From NCBI GenBank assembly GCA_950071955.1, contig CATMOC010000051.1:1-12379 (forward strand): 12,379 nt of DNA, read 5' to 3'. The notes below the pieces were generated by a model, which ran no database searches, was not told the origin of the DNA, and saw nothing but the letters and a program-made list of their open reading frames with translations. Origin of the DNA: an uncultured Mesorhizobium sp. (GTDB lineage: Bacteria > Pseudomonadota > Alphaproteobacteria > Rhizobiales > Rhizobiaceae). A program made the translations under genes and the position numbers. Positions within the stretch are counted from its first letter, which is position 1; each line of letters begins with the position of its first letter. This document shows positions 6,494 to 12,379 of the stretch, piece by piece.

Positions 6494-7153
6494 GTGATTC
6501 GATTCGAAAACGTTGGCCTGAGATACGGGATGGGACCGGAGATCCTTCGCGACATCTCGTTCCAGATTCCGAAGGGATCGTTCCAGTTCCTCAGCGGTCC
6601 GTCGGGGGCCGGCAAGACCACGCTGCTCAGGCTGCTCTTCCTCGCGCTCGCGCCGACGCGCGGCCTCATCACCGTGTTCGGCAAGGACCGAACGCTGATC
6701 AAGCGGAACGAACTGCCGTATCTGCGCCGCAAGATCGGCGTCGTCTTCCAGGATTTCCGCCTCCTCGACCACATGACCACCTACGAAAACGTGGCCCTGC
6801 CGATGCGCGTTCGGGGCCGCGACGAATCGAGCTACCGCAACGACGTCGTCGAACTTCTGAAGTGGGTGGGCCTCGGCGAGCGGATCAACGTGCTCCCGCC
6901 GGTGCTCTCGGGCGGCGAGAAGCAGCGTGCGGCGATCGCGCGCGCGCTGATCGAGCAGCCCGAGATCCTGCTCGCGGACGAGCCGACGGGCAACGTGGAC
7001 CCGACCTTGGCGCGACGGCTGCTGCGGCTTTTCATCGAGCTGAACCGCTCGGGGACGGCCGTGGTCATCGCCACGCACGACCTTCAGCTCATGGACCAGG
7101 TCGATGCGCGGCGCATGGTGCTGGCCGAGGGGAGGCTCACCCTGCATGACTGA
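6494..7153 (+). CDS. ftsE: Cell division ATP-binding protein FtsE
   Basis: FtsE is the cytoplasmic ATPase of the FtsEX complex at the division septum. It does not transport but drives conformational changes in FtsX that activate peptidoglycan hydrolases. The 219-residue length and motifs are canonical: Walker A GPSGAGKT (35-42), Q-loop Q86, signature LSGGEKQ (138-144), Walker B EILLADEP (157-164) and H-loop histidine 195 (ATHD). The start is GTG, with GAGG about 11 nt upstream, giving the family N-terminus MIRFENVGLRYG. It overlaps ftsX by 8 nt. Control is probably through the divergent region to its left, which carries a CtrA-like box and GANTC sites. LolD- or MacB-type ATPases are alternatives by sequence, but the partner ftsX settles it. 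Confidence 0.96.
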   Translation: MIRFENVGLRYGMGPEILRDISFQIPKGSFQFLSGPSGAGKTTLLRLLFLALAPTRGLITVFGKDRTLIKRNELPYLRRKIGVVFQDFRLLDHMTTYENVALPMRVRGRDESSYRNDVVELLKWVGLGERINVLPPVLSGGEKQRAAIARALIEQPEILLADEPTGNVDPTLARRLLRLFIELNRSGTAVVIATHDLQLMDQVDARRMVLAEGRLTLHD

Positions 7154-8117
7154 CGCCGCCGCCGCGAGCGGACCCCACACGCCGAAGGACGGGACACTGC
7201 GCCGCCGCACGCCCATCGTGCCGCAACGCAGCGTGGCCGGACGGGCTCTCATCATCGTGATCGCGATCATGACGTTCCTGTCGTGCCTGACGCTGGGCGC
7301 CGTAACGCTCGTGCGCGACACCGCCGCCGTCTGGCAGACGCAGATCGCCCGCGAAGCCACGATCCAGATCAAGCCCGACGACGGTTTCGACATCGAGCAG
7401 GCGCTGGTGGAAGCAAGGGACGTCGCGGCGGGTTTCGCGGGCGTGCGCTACGCCACGATCGTTGACCGCGAGGCGACCGCTCGGCTGCTGGAACCCTGGC
7501 TCGGCGCCGGGCTCAACATTGACGACCTTCCGGTGCCGCGCCTGGTCATCGTCACGATCGACGAATCGGCGCCGCCGGATTTCGCCGCGATGCGGAGTTC
7601 GCTCGAGGCGGCCGTGGAGAACGTCAGCCTGGACGATCACCGCAACTGGGTCGACCGGCTGATCACCATGGCCCGCACGACGGTCACGATCGGTCTGGCG
7701 GTCCTCGTCCTGATGCTGTCGGCGACGATCATGACCGTCGTCTTCGCGACCCGCGGTGCCATGGCGGGCAACGAGCCGGTCATCGAGGTGCTGCATTTCG
7801 TTGGGGCCGAATCGGGCTTCATCGCCGCCGAGTTCCGGCGCCATTTCCTCTGGATCGGACTCAAGGGCGCGGCCATCGGCGGGCTGGCCGCGATCATCGT
7901 CTTCGTCGCTTTCGCCTGGTGGTCGTCGATGAACCTCGCCACCCCGGAAGCGGACCAGGCGACCGCGCTGTTCGGCAATTTCGCCATCGGCGCGACGGGT
8001 TACGCCGGCGTCCTGATCGTTCTGGTCATCGTGGCGGGATTGACGGCCGCGACGTCGCACGCAACCGTCGTGGCTCGGCTGAACCAGATCGAGATCGGCC
8101 GCACCGATCATGCATGA
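7146..8117 (+). CDS. ftsX: Cell division membrane protein FtsX
   Basis: FtsX is the inner-membrane half of FtsEX and passes the ATPase cycle of FtsE to periplasmic wall hydrolases or their activators. The 323-residue protein has the standard layout. A charged cytoplasmic tail (1-33) is followed by span 1 (about 34-56), a periplasmic domain of about 110 residues (60-170), span 2 (about 178-200), a cytoplasmic loop ending in RRHF, span 3 (about 236-258), a short periplasmic loop and span 4 (about 284-306). The ATG at 7146 lies inside the end of ftsE (ATGACTGA), typical of translational coupling. The frame is open to 7104, but the extra 14 residues would overlap ftsE further and lack family support. 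The stop lies in a 14-bp palindrome. Confidence 0.95.
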   Translation: MTDAAAASGPHTPKDGTLRRRTPIVPQRSVAGRALIIVIAIMTFLSCLTLGAVTLVRDTAAVWQTQIAREATIQIKPDDGFDIEQALVEARDVAAGFAGVRYATIVDREATARLLEPWLGAGLNIDDLPVPRLVIVTIDESAPPDFAAMRSSLEAAVENVSLDDHRNWVDRLITMARTTVTIGLAVLVLMLSATIMTVVFATRGAMAGNEPVIEVLHFVGAESGFIAAEFRRHFLWIGLKGAAIGGLAAIIVFVAFAWWSSMNLATPEADQATALFGNFAIGATGYAGVLIVLVIVAGLTAATSHATVVARLNQIEIGRTDHA

Positions 8118-8119
8118 TC
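8106..8119. repeat. 14-bp perfect palindrome across the ftsX stop codon
   Basis: GATCATGCATGATC is its own reverse complement and includes the ftsX TGA and an ATG (8110) that opens the next reading frame. It could be a chance product of the codons, a protein-binding site, or a weak stem. No spacer or T run follows. Confidence 0.5.
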
Positions 8120-8217
8120 CACGAAGATCGCCACCCGCGGGGCAGAAACCCGGCGATTGTTCGAGCGGACCCGTCAGGCATCTACCGAAAGCCGCAATTG
8201 CCGGCTATGTGTTCGAC

Positions 8218-8928
8218 ATGGCGAGCGAAACGACGGGCGACGGCGCCGATCGTATAGAAAACCAGGGCAGGAAGCACCCCTCGGGCCGCGGATCGCGCGG
8301 GCCGGTGTGGCGCGCAGCACTCGTTTGTCTCGCCGCCGTCTCGGTCTGCTTCGTGGTGGGATTCGGCTGGTTCGCCAACAGCGTCAGCCTCCTGAAGACA
8401 CCCGCCGACCCGCCGGAGGCCGACGCCATCATCGTTCTCACCGGCGGTCAGTTCCGCCTGGACGCGGCGATCGATCTGCTGAGGTCGGGCAAGGGACAGC
8501 GGCTGCTGATCAGCGGCGTGAACCCAGTGGCGCGCGATGCCGAGTTGCGCGAGGTGACGGGGCTCGACGAGGCGCTCTTCGCCTGCTGCGTCGACATCGA
8601 TCGCGCGGCGATCGACACGATCGGCAACGCGACCGAGAGCGCCAAGTGGGTTCGCGAGCACGCCTACCGCTCGGTGATCCTGGTCACCAACAACTACCAC
8701 ATGCCGCGCAGCCTGCTCGAGATGCGCCGGCTGCTCGGCGAGACCGAACTCCAGCCATACCCGGTAGTCAACAGCCGGCTGGACGACGGCGACTGGCTGA
8801 TGAAGCCGGATGCCGTGCGGGTGCTGTTCACCGAATATACCAAGTTCCTGACGGCGATGGCCCGCAGCGTCCTCATCACCAGCGATGCGCACCCGAAGAT
8901 CGCATCCTCGAACATGAGCGGGAATTGA
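8218..8928 (+). CDS. YdcF/DUF218-family membrane protein
   Basis: This is a DUF218 (YdcF/ElyC/SanA-type) protein; members are linked to envelope integrity, but no general reaction is established. With the ATG at 8218 it has 236 residues. A polar cytoplasmic tail precedes one membrane span (about 30-56). The DUF218 domain (about 68-215) follows, with ADAIIVLTGGQFRLDAAIDL, LLISGV, TIGNATESAKW and VTNNYHMPRSLLEM, the blocks that define the family's nucleotide-like fold. The frame is open back to an ATG at 8110 that overlaps ftsX, but codons 8110-8217 have weak third-position GC bias and no family resemblance, so I prefer 8218, though no good Shine-Dalgarno is seen. It lies between ftsX and a PlsC-like gene, an order I recall from rhizobia, suggesting a role near septal envelope synthesis. 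Confidence 0.88.
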   Translation: MASETTGDGADRIENQGRKHPSGRGSRGPVWRAALVCLAAVSVCFVVGFGWFANSVSLLKTPADPPEADAIIVLTGGQFRLDAAIDLLRSGKGQRLLISGVNPVARDAELREVTGLDEALFACCVDIDRAAIDTIGNATESAKWVREHAYRSVILVTNNYHMPRSLLEMRRLLGETELQPYPVVNSRLDDGDWLMKPDAVRVLFTEYTKFLTAMARSVLITSDAHPKIASSNMSGN

Positions 8929-9002
8929 CGCGCAGGCCGCTGTTCCCCTGAGCCCGGGCCGGTGTTACCAACCGCACGAACGAACCGAACCGGGCGTCTT
9001 CC

Positions 9003-9809
9003 ATGATTGTTCTGCGATCGCTGGCATTCAACATCGCCTTCTATGTCAGCCTCATCCTCCAGATGATCTTCTGGACGCCCTTCTACTTCATCTCGCCGCG
9101 CCACATCGCCTGGTTCGTGCCGAAGTTCTGGTCGCGCTCCAGCATGTGGTTGCAGACCGCCATCGTCGGCACGAAGTTCGAGATCACCGGACTGGAGAAC
9201 CTACCGGAAGGCTCCTTCATCCTGGCGCCGAAACACCAGTCGTTCTGGGACGCCATCGCCTTCTTCCCGTATCTGAAGGATCCGCTCTACATCCTGAAGC
9301 GGGAGCTGATGTGGATCCCCTTCTTCGGCTGGTACATCGCCAAGATGCGCATGATCCCGGTCAATCGCGGCAAGCGCTCGGCGGCGCTGAAGGCCGTGAC
9401 AGAGGCGACGCGCCGTGAGTTCGCCCGCAACCCCCGCCAGCTGATCATATATCCGGAAGGAACCCGCCGCGCGCCCGGCGCGGAGCCGAGCTACAAGTGG
9501 GGCATCGTCGAGCTCTACGCCGAACTGGGCATCCCGGTGGTGCCGGTCGCCCACGTCGCCGGGCTTTACTGGCCGCGGCGCAAGTTCATGCGCTATCCCG
9601 GCACCATCAAGGCCCGCTTCCTGCCGCCGATACCGGCGGGACTGGGCAAGGAGGAATTCATGAAGCGTCTGATCGGGCAGACGGAAGCGGCGGTGGACGA
9701 ACTGCTGATCGACGCCGCCGAAGGACCCGACGCCCCGCCCCTGCCGCACACCGCGCTCGAACGGCTGGAACAGCTCGGGCGCCGTCCTCCTGCGCCGTCG
9801 GCAGCGTGA
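9003..9809 (+). CDS. 1-acyl-sn-glycerol-3-phosphate acyltransferase, PlsC-like
   Basis: PlsC-type enzymes acylate lysophosphatidic acid to phosphatidic acid, the precursor of all membrane phospholipids, at the inner-membrane face. The 268-residue protein has a hydrophobic N-terminal segment (about 5-30). The catalytic HX4D motif is HQSFWD (H78, D83). Block II is KRELMWIPFFGWY (99-111) with the following IPVNRG, block III is YPEGTR (150-155), and block IV is IPVVPVAHVAG (177-187). All four acyltransferase blocks are therefore intact. Alanine- and proline-rich residues end the protein. The ATG at 9003 gives the usual family N-terminus, but the Shine-Dalgarno is poor. It follows the DUF218 gene by 74 nt and precedes a HAD gene by 10 nt. 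Rhizobia often have several PlsC paralogues, including ornithine-lipid OlsA, so the exact acyl acceptor is not certain. Confidence 0.9.
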   Translation: MIVLRSLAFNIAFYVSLILQMIFWTPFYFISPRHIAWFVPKFWSRSSMWLQTAIVGTKFEITGLENLPEGSFILAPKHQSFWDAIAFFPYLKDPLYILKRELMWIPFFGWYIAKMRMIPVNRGKRSAALKAVTEATRREFARNPRQLIIYPEGTRRAPGAEPSYKWGIVELYAELGIPVVPVAHVAGLYWPRRKFMRYPGTIKARFLPPIPAGLGKEEFMKRLIGQTEAAVDELLIDAAEGPDAPPLPHTALERLEQLGRRPPAPSAA

Positions 9810-9819
9810 GGCGGACACG

Positions 9820-10527
9820 ATGTCCGGCGCGCGACGACTGACCACGATCGGCTTCGATGCCGACGACACGCTGTGGCAGAACGAGCAGTTCTTCCGCATG
9901 ACGGAACGGCGCTTTGCCGAACTGCTCGCCGATTACGCCGATCCCGATCATCTTTCCGAGCGGCTGCTGGAGGCGGAGCGGCGGAATCTCGGCGTCTACG
10001 GCTTCGGCATCAAGGGCTTTACCCTTTCCATGATCGAAACCGCAATCCAGGTGACGGAGGGCCGGGTGCCGGCCGACGTGATCGAAAAGATACTCGGCGC
10101 CGGGCGCGAGATGCTGTCGCATCCGGTCGAGACCCTGCCGCATGCCAGGGAGGCGCTGGAGAAGATCGCGGAGAGCCATCGCATCCTCCTTATCACCAAG
10201 GGCGACCTCTTCGACCAAGAGAGGAAGCTGGCGCAGTCCGGCCTCGGCGACCTGTTCGACGGGGTCGAGATCGTCAGCGACAAGAAGCGCCAGACCTACG
10301 AGCGCATCTTCGCCGCGCACGGGGATGGCCCGCAGCGCGCAATGATGGTGGGCAATTCGCTCAAGTCCGACGTGGTGCCGGCGATCGAAGCCGGCGGCTG
10401 GGGCGTGCACGTGCCGCACGAACTCACCTGGGTGCTGGAACATGTCGAGCCACCGACAAGCGCGCCCCGCTTCCGGGCGATCGAACATCTCGGCGAACTT
10501 GCCGGGATCGTCGAAGAGATCGGCTGA
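9820..10527 (+). CDS. HAD-superfamily hydrolase (haloacid dehalogenase-like phosphatase)
   Basis: This 235-residue protein has the full HAD catalytic set: motif I FDADDT (D13 nucleophile, D15 acid/base), motif II threonine T126 (LLITKGD), a motif III lysine at 155-156 and motif IV GNSLKSD with D184. Residues about 20-100 form a helical cap of the C1 type, so small phosphorylated substrates are likely, perhaps nucleotides or sugar phosphates as in the YjjG/COG1011 group. Substrate cannot be read from sequence. The ATG at 9820 has GAGG about 9 nt upstream and lies 10 nt after the PlsC-like gene, so co-transcription is very likely. A role in lysophosphatidate or phosphatidate metabolism is possible from position only. 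It is not a recent copy of the next HAD gene. Confidence 0.9.
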   Translation: MSGARRLTTIGFDADDTLWQNEQFFRMTERRFAELLADYADPDHLSERLLEAERRNLGVYGFGIKGFTLSMIETAIQVTEGRVPADVIEKILGAGREMLSHPVETLPHAREALEKIAESHRILLITKGDLFDQERKLAQSGLGDLFDGVEIVSDKKRQTYERIFAAHGDGPQRAMMVGNSLKSDVVPAIEAGGWGVHVPHELTWVLEHVEPPTSAPRFRAIEHLGELAGIVEEIG

Positions 10528-10544
10528 CCGGGGAAGGCAGGCGG

Positions 10545-11150
10545 TTGATCCGAGCGCTGATAATCGACGTCGACGGCGTGCTGGTCACGGGCCGGCCGGA
10601 AGACGGCCGGAACTGGGCCGCCGATCTCGAACGGGACTTGGGGGTGAACGCGGCCGACCTGCAGCGGGAATTCTTCGCTCGGCATTGGGACGACATCATC
10701 GTCGGGCGCGCGAAGCTTTCGGAGCGCCTTTCACCGTCGCTCGCGAGGATCGCTCCGCATGTTTCGTGCGACCGGCTCATCTCTTACTGGTTCGAGAAGG
10801 ATTCCCGGCTGGACTCCGCGATCCTGAACGACGTTGCTGCCTGCCGGGCCACCGGACTGAAGATCTGCCTGGCAACGAACCAGGAGCACATGCGGGCCGC
10901 ATATCTGATGAATGTCCTGGGACTGGCAGAACGCGTCGACGGCATCTTCTACTCCGCCGATCTGGGCTGCCGAAAGCCCGAACAACAGTTCTTCCGCCGG
11001 ATCGAGGCCTCGACCAGCCTGTCTCCGGAAGAACTCCTGCTGGTGGACGACACACCCGCGAACGTCGATGCCGCCAGGGACGCCGGCTGGAATGCCGTTC
11101 AGTGGAGCCGCGATCTCTCCCTTTCCGCGATTCTGGCCGACTTTCGCTAG
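10545..11150 (+). CDS. Second HAD-superfamily hydrolase, TTG start
   Basis: This 201-residue protein begins at motif I, IIDVDGVLV (D8, D10), where the nucleophile and acid/base lie. Motif II is T111 (LATNQE), the lysine is K144 (CRKPE), and motif IV is LVDDTPANVDAA (D168, D169), so the active site is complete. A short helical cap lies between about 20 and 95. The upstream frame is open far into the preceding gene, which hides the true start. TTG at 10545 is best because GGAAGG lies 7 nt before it and the protein then starts four residues before the core strand. It is 17 nt after the other HAD gene and differs from it in cap and motif surroundings. Its stop shares a CTAG with the convergent chaC gene. 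Substrate unknown. Confidence 0.85.
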   Translation: MIRALIIDVDGVLVTGRPEDGRNWAADLERDLGVNAADLQREFFARHWDDIIVGRAKLSERLSPSLARIAPHVSCDRLISYWFEKDSRLDSAILNDVAACRATGLKICLATNQEHMRAAYLMNVLGLAERVDGIFYSADLGCRKPEQQFFRRIEASTSLSPEELLLVDDTPANVDAARDAGWNAVQWSRDLSLSAILADFR

Positions 11151-11695
11151 TCGTTGGCGCCGCCCGGCCGGATCTGCGCAGACGGAAGCCGCCGGGCCAC
11201 ATCTTCCAGCCAGTGGTCGCGGATGCCGAGGGCCTTAAGGTGCTCGACCGTGTTGAGAACGTATTCCTCGTTCGGGCCGGAACGCCCGACCGCGCCGTTC
11301 ACCCGGTTCGCGGCGTCTTCTGCGGCGAGCGCGCCGGCGTATTGTTCGTGCCGTCGATCCACCACGTAGGACACGCCCCGGACGCGCTCTCCCGTCTGCA
11401 GTGTCAACGGCACCAGCCGCTCGCGATAGACGTTTGTCACCAGTTCGCGCTCGCGCAGATAGGCCATCACCTCGTCGCGCAGGTCGCCGGGAACGCGAAA
11501 GGCGAGCCCGATGCAGGAGCCGCCGCGGTCGAGGCCAAGCACGAGGCCCGGTCGTTCCGGCGAGCCGCGATGCACGAAGGAGCGCACGCAGAGCGCGCGC
11601 CGGAAGCCATGGAGGCGGGCGCGGACGGTTTCCGTATGGGCGAATCCGGGCCGCCAGATCAGCGAGCCGTAGCCGAACACCCAAAAATCGCCCAT
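11147..11695 (-). CDS. chaC: ChaC-family gamma-glutamylcyclotransferase
   Basis: ChaC-type enzymes cleave glutathione into 5-oxoproline and Cys-Gly in the cytosol, lowering glutathione or recycling it. The 182-residue protein starts with the family's WVFGYGSLIWRPGF, whose GYGSL loop binds the gamma-glutamyl group. It carries the probable catalytic glutamate in YLREREL (about E84) and continues with RGVSYVVD and GPNEEYVLNTVEHLKALGIRD, also typical. I chose ATG at 11695, which begins MGDFWVFGYG; the frame is open to 11758, but the added 21 residues do not fit the family and would run up to the divergent gene. It converges on the HAD operon, with the stop codons overlapping, and diverges from the DUF2125 gene with 67 nt between starts. 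Confidence 0.92.
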   Translation of the reverse strand: MGDFWVFGYGSLIWRPGFAHTETVRARLHGFRRALCVRSFVHRGSPERPGLVLGLDRGGSCIGLAFRVPGDLRDEVMAYLRERELVTNVYRERLVPLTLQTGERVRGVSYVVDRRHEQYAGALAAEDAANRVNGAVGRSGPNEEYVLNTVEHLKALGIRDHWLEDVARRLPSAQIRPGGAND

Positions 11696-11762
11696 ATGCA
11701 GACACCTGATCGACCGTGAAACCGGGGCGGCCCGGCGGACGAGGGTTAGCGAGGGCAAACCG

Positions 11763-12379
11763 ATGGCGTCAAGGGAAAGGCCGGCGAGGGGCTACAGCCG
11801 CAGGTTTGCCTGGCTGGCGATCGCCATCGTCGCCGTCATCGGGCTCTATACCGCCGGCTGGTTCTACATGGCCTCACTCCTCGACGCGGAGGCCGGCAAG
11901 GCGATCGCCCGTATCGAGCGCGACGGCGGCGTGGCACTCTGCGCCAACCGGGAAGCGCGGGGCTATCCCTTCCGCATCGGTCTCTTCTGCGACCGGATCG
12001 GCGTCACCGATGCAAAAGGCAATGTGGAGGTCAGGGGCGAGGGCCTGAGGACCGCCGCGCAGGTTTACGATCCGTTCAGGATCATCGGAGAGCTCGACGC
12101 GCTCCATATCGGCTACCCCGGCCGCCAGCCGGGGGTGAGCGCCAGCGCCAGCGACATGCGGTTCAGCGCGTCGGTGGCGCAGCCCCTGCCCGAACGCGCA
12201 TCCATTACCATGCGCGCGATAGCCGTGGACGCCGACCCGGAAGGCAACGATCTGCCCGTCACCGTCAAGGCCGCGACGGGCGCGGCCCACATGCGGCGCA
12301 ACTCCGGCGACGTCGACGTCGCTATGGAGGCGCGCCACGTCAGCATCGTACCGGCGGGGATGGACGAAGCCATCCTGTT
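11763..12379 (+). CDS. DUF2125 protein, N-terminal 205 residues (cut by window edge)
   Basis: The open frame starts at ATG 11763, with GAGGG 7 nt upstream, and continues to the last base without a stop. An arginine-rich tail (RERPARGYSRR) and one membrane span (about 16-37, LAIAIVAVIGLYTAGWFYM) anchor a periplasmic domain. The CANREARGYPFRIGLFCD stretch (about 60-77) with its two cysteines, and the following repeated-strand pattern, are the hallmarks of DUF2125, a family found mainly in Alphaproteobacteria and of unknown function. The pair of cysteines could form a disulphide. About 100 or more residues are probably missing at the C-terminus. It diverges from chaC; a shared promoter in the 67 nt between them is possible but not readable. 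Confidence 0.88.
   Translation, partial: MASRERPARGYSRRFAWLAIAIVAVIGLYTAGWFYMASLLDAEAGKAIARIERDGGVALCANREARGYPFRIGLFCDRIGVTDAKGNVEVRGEGLRTAAQVYDPFRIIGELDALHIGYPGRQPGVSASASDMRFSASVAQPLPERASITMRAIAVDADPEGNDLPVTVKAATGAAHMRRNSGDVDVAMEARHVSIVPAGMDEAIL

Noticed and set aside
5557..7149. A 530-residue plus-strand reading frame
   Set aside because: It runs antisense to hpt and the membrane protein, then out of frame through ftsE. Its product is arginine-rich low-complexity sequence typical of shadow frames in GC-rich DNA.
7137..8111. A 324-residue minus-strand frame opposite ftsX
   Set aside because: Composition rich in D, R, H and Q mirrors FtsX codons; FtsX has clear spans and family layout.
8110..8217. 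Extended N-terminus of the DUF218 protein
   Set aside because: Third-position GC is low for this genome and the 36 residues lack family resemblance; kept only as an alternative start.
1..12379. A defence island, CRISPR, toxin-antitoxin pair, prophage or transposon
   Set aside because: No such proteins, direct-repeat arrays, integrases or inverted-repeat ends were seen; nearly all bases are covered by housekeeping and regulatory genes.

Overview
The window reads as a chromosomal stretch of a high-GC alphaproteobacterium, most likely order Hyphomicrobiales (Rhizobiales), close to Mesorhizobium/Phyllobacteriaceae. The basis is the strong G/C bias at third codon positions, the protein sequences (a 434-residue nicotinate phosphoribosyltransferase, a CpdR-like receiver, a DUF2125 protein) and the gene order ftsE-ftsX-ydcF-like-plsC-like. 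No tRNA, rRNA, CRISPR array, insertion sequence or phage gene is visible. The taxon call is inference from remembered family sequences, not a search.

Left edge (1-863): this is not a normal locus. Bases 1 to about 392 encode, on the minus strand, the middle of thiamine-monophosphate kinase (ThiL). From about 393 the plus strand encodes the last 156 residues of 3-hydroxybutyryl-CoA dehydrogenase. Each gene is cut at the join and their leucine codon use differs sharply, so this is a chimeric assembly join or a very recent rearrangement.

Minus-strand block (921-6309), in transcription order: a one-pass membrane protein of unknown function; hpt (purine salvage); a single-domain CpdR-like response regulator; pncB (NAD salvage, starting at a TTG); a soluble diguanylate cyclase without an inhibitory site; and a membrane diguanylate cyclase with an RxxD inhibitory site.

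Plus-strand block (6494-11150): ftsE and ftsX (division ABC module, overlapping by 8 nt), a DUF218/YdcF-like membrane protein, a PlsC-like acyltransferase and two tandem but dissimilar HAD hydrolases. It probably forms one or two transcription units joining septal cell-wall control with envelope lipid synthesis. It meets a ChaC-type gamma-glutamylcyclotransferase tail to tail; the two stop codons share one CTAG. A DUF2125 gene diverges from chaC and runs off the right edge.

Across the window, one-mismatch CtrA-type boxes (TTAA-N7-TTAA) lie upstream of both GGDEF genes and of ftsE, and GANTC (CcrM) sites cluster around the ftsE start. With the CpdR-like receiver, this suggests that c-di-GMP and division genes here are tied to the alphaproteobacterial cell-cycle circuit. 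That is inference. I found no convincing entirely new system; the most unusual items are the chimeric join, the shared putative cell-cycle sites and the uncharacterised membrane protein divergent from ftsEX.
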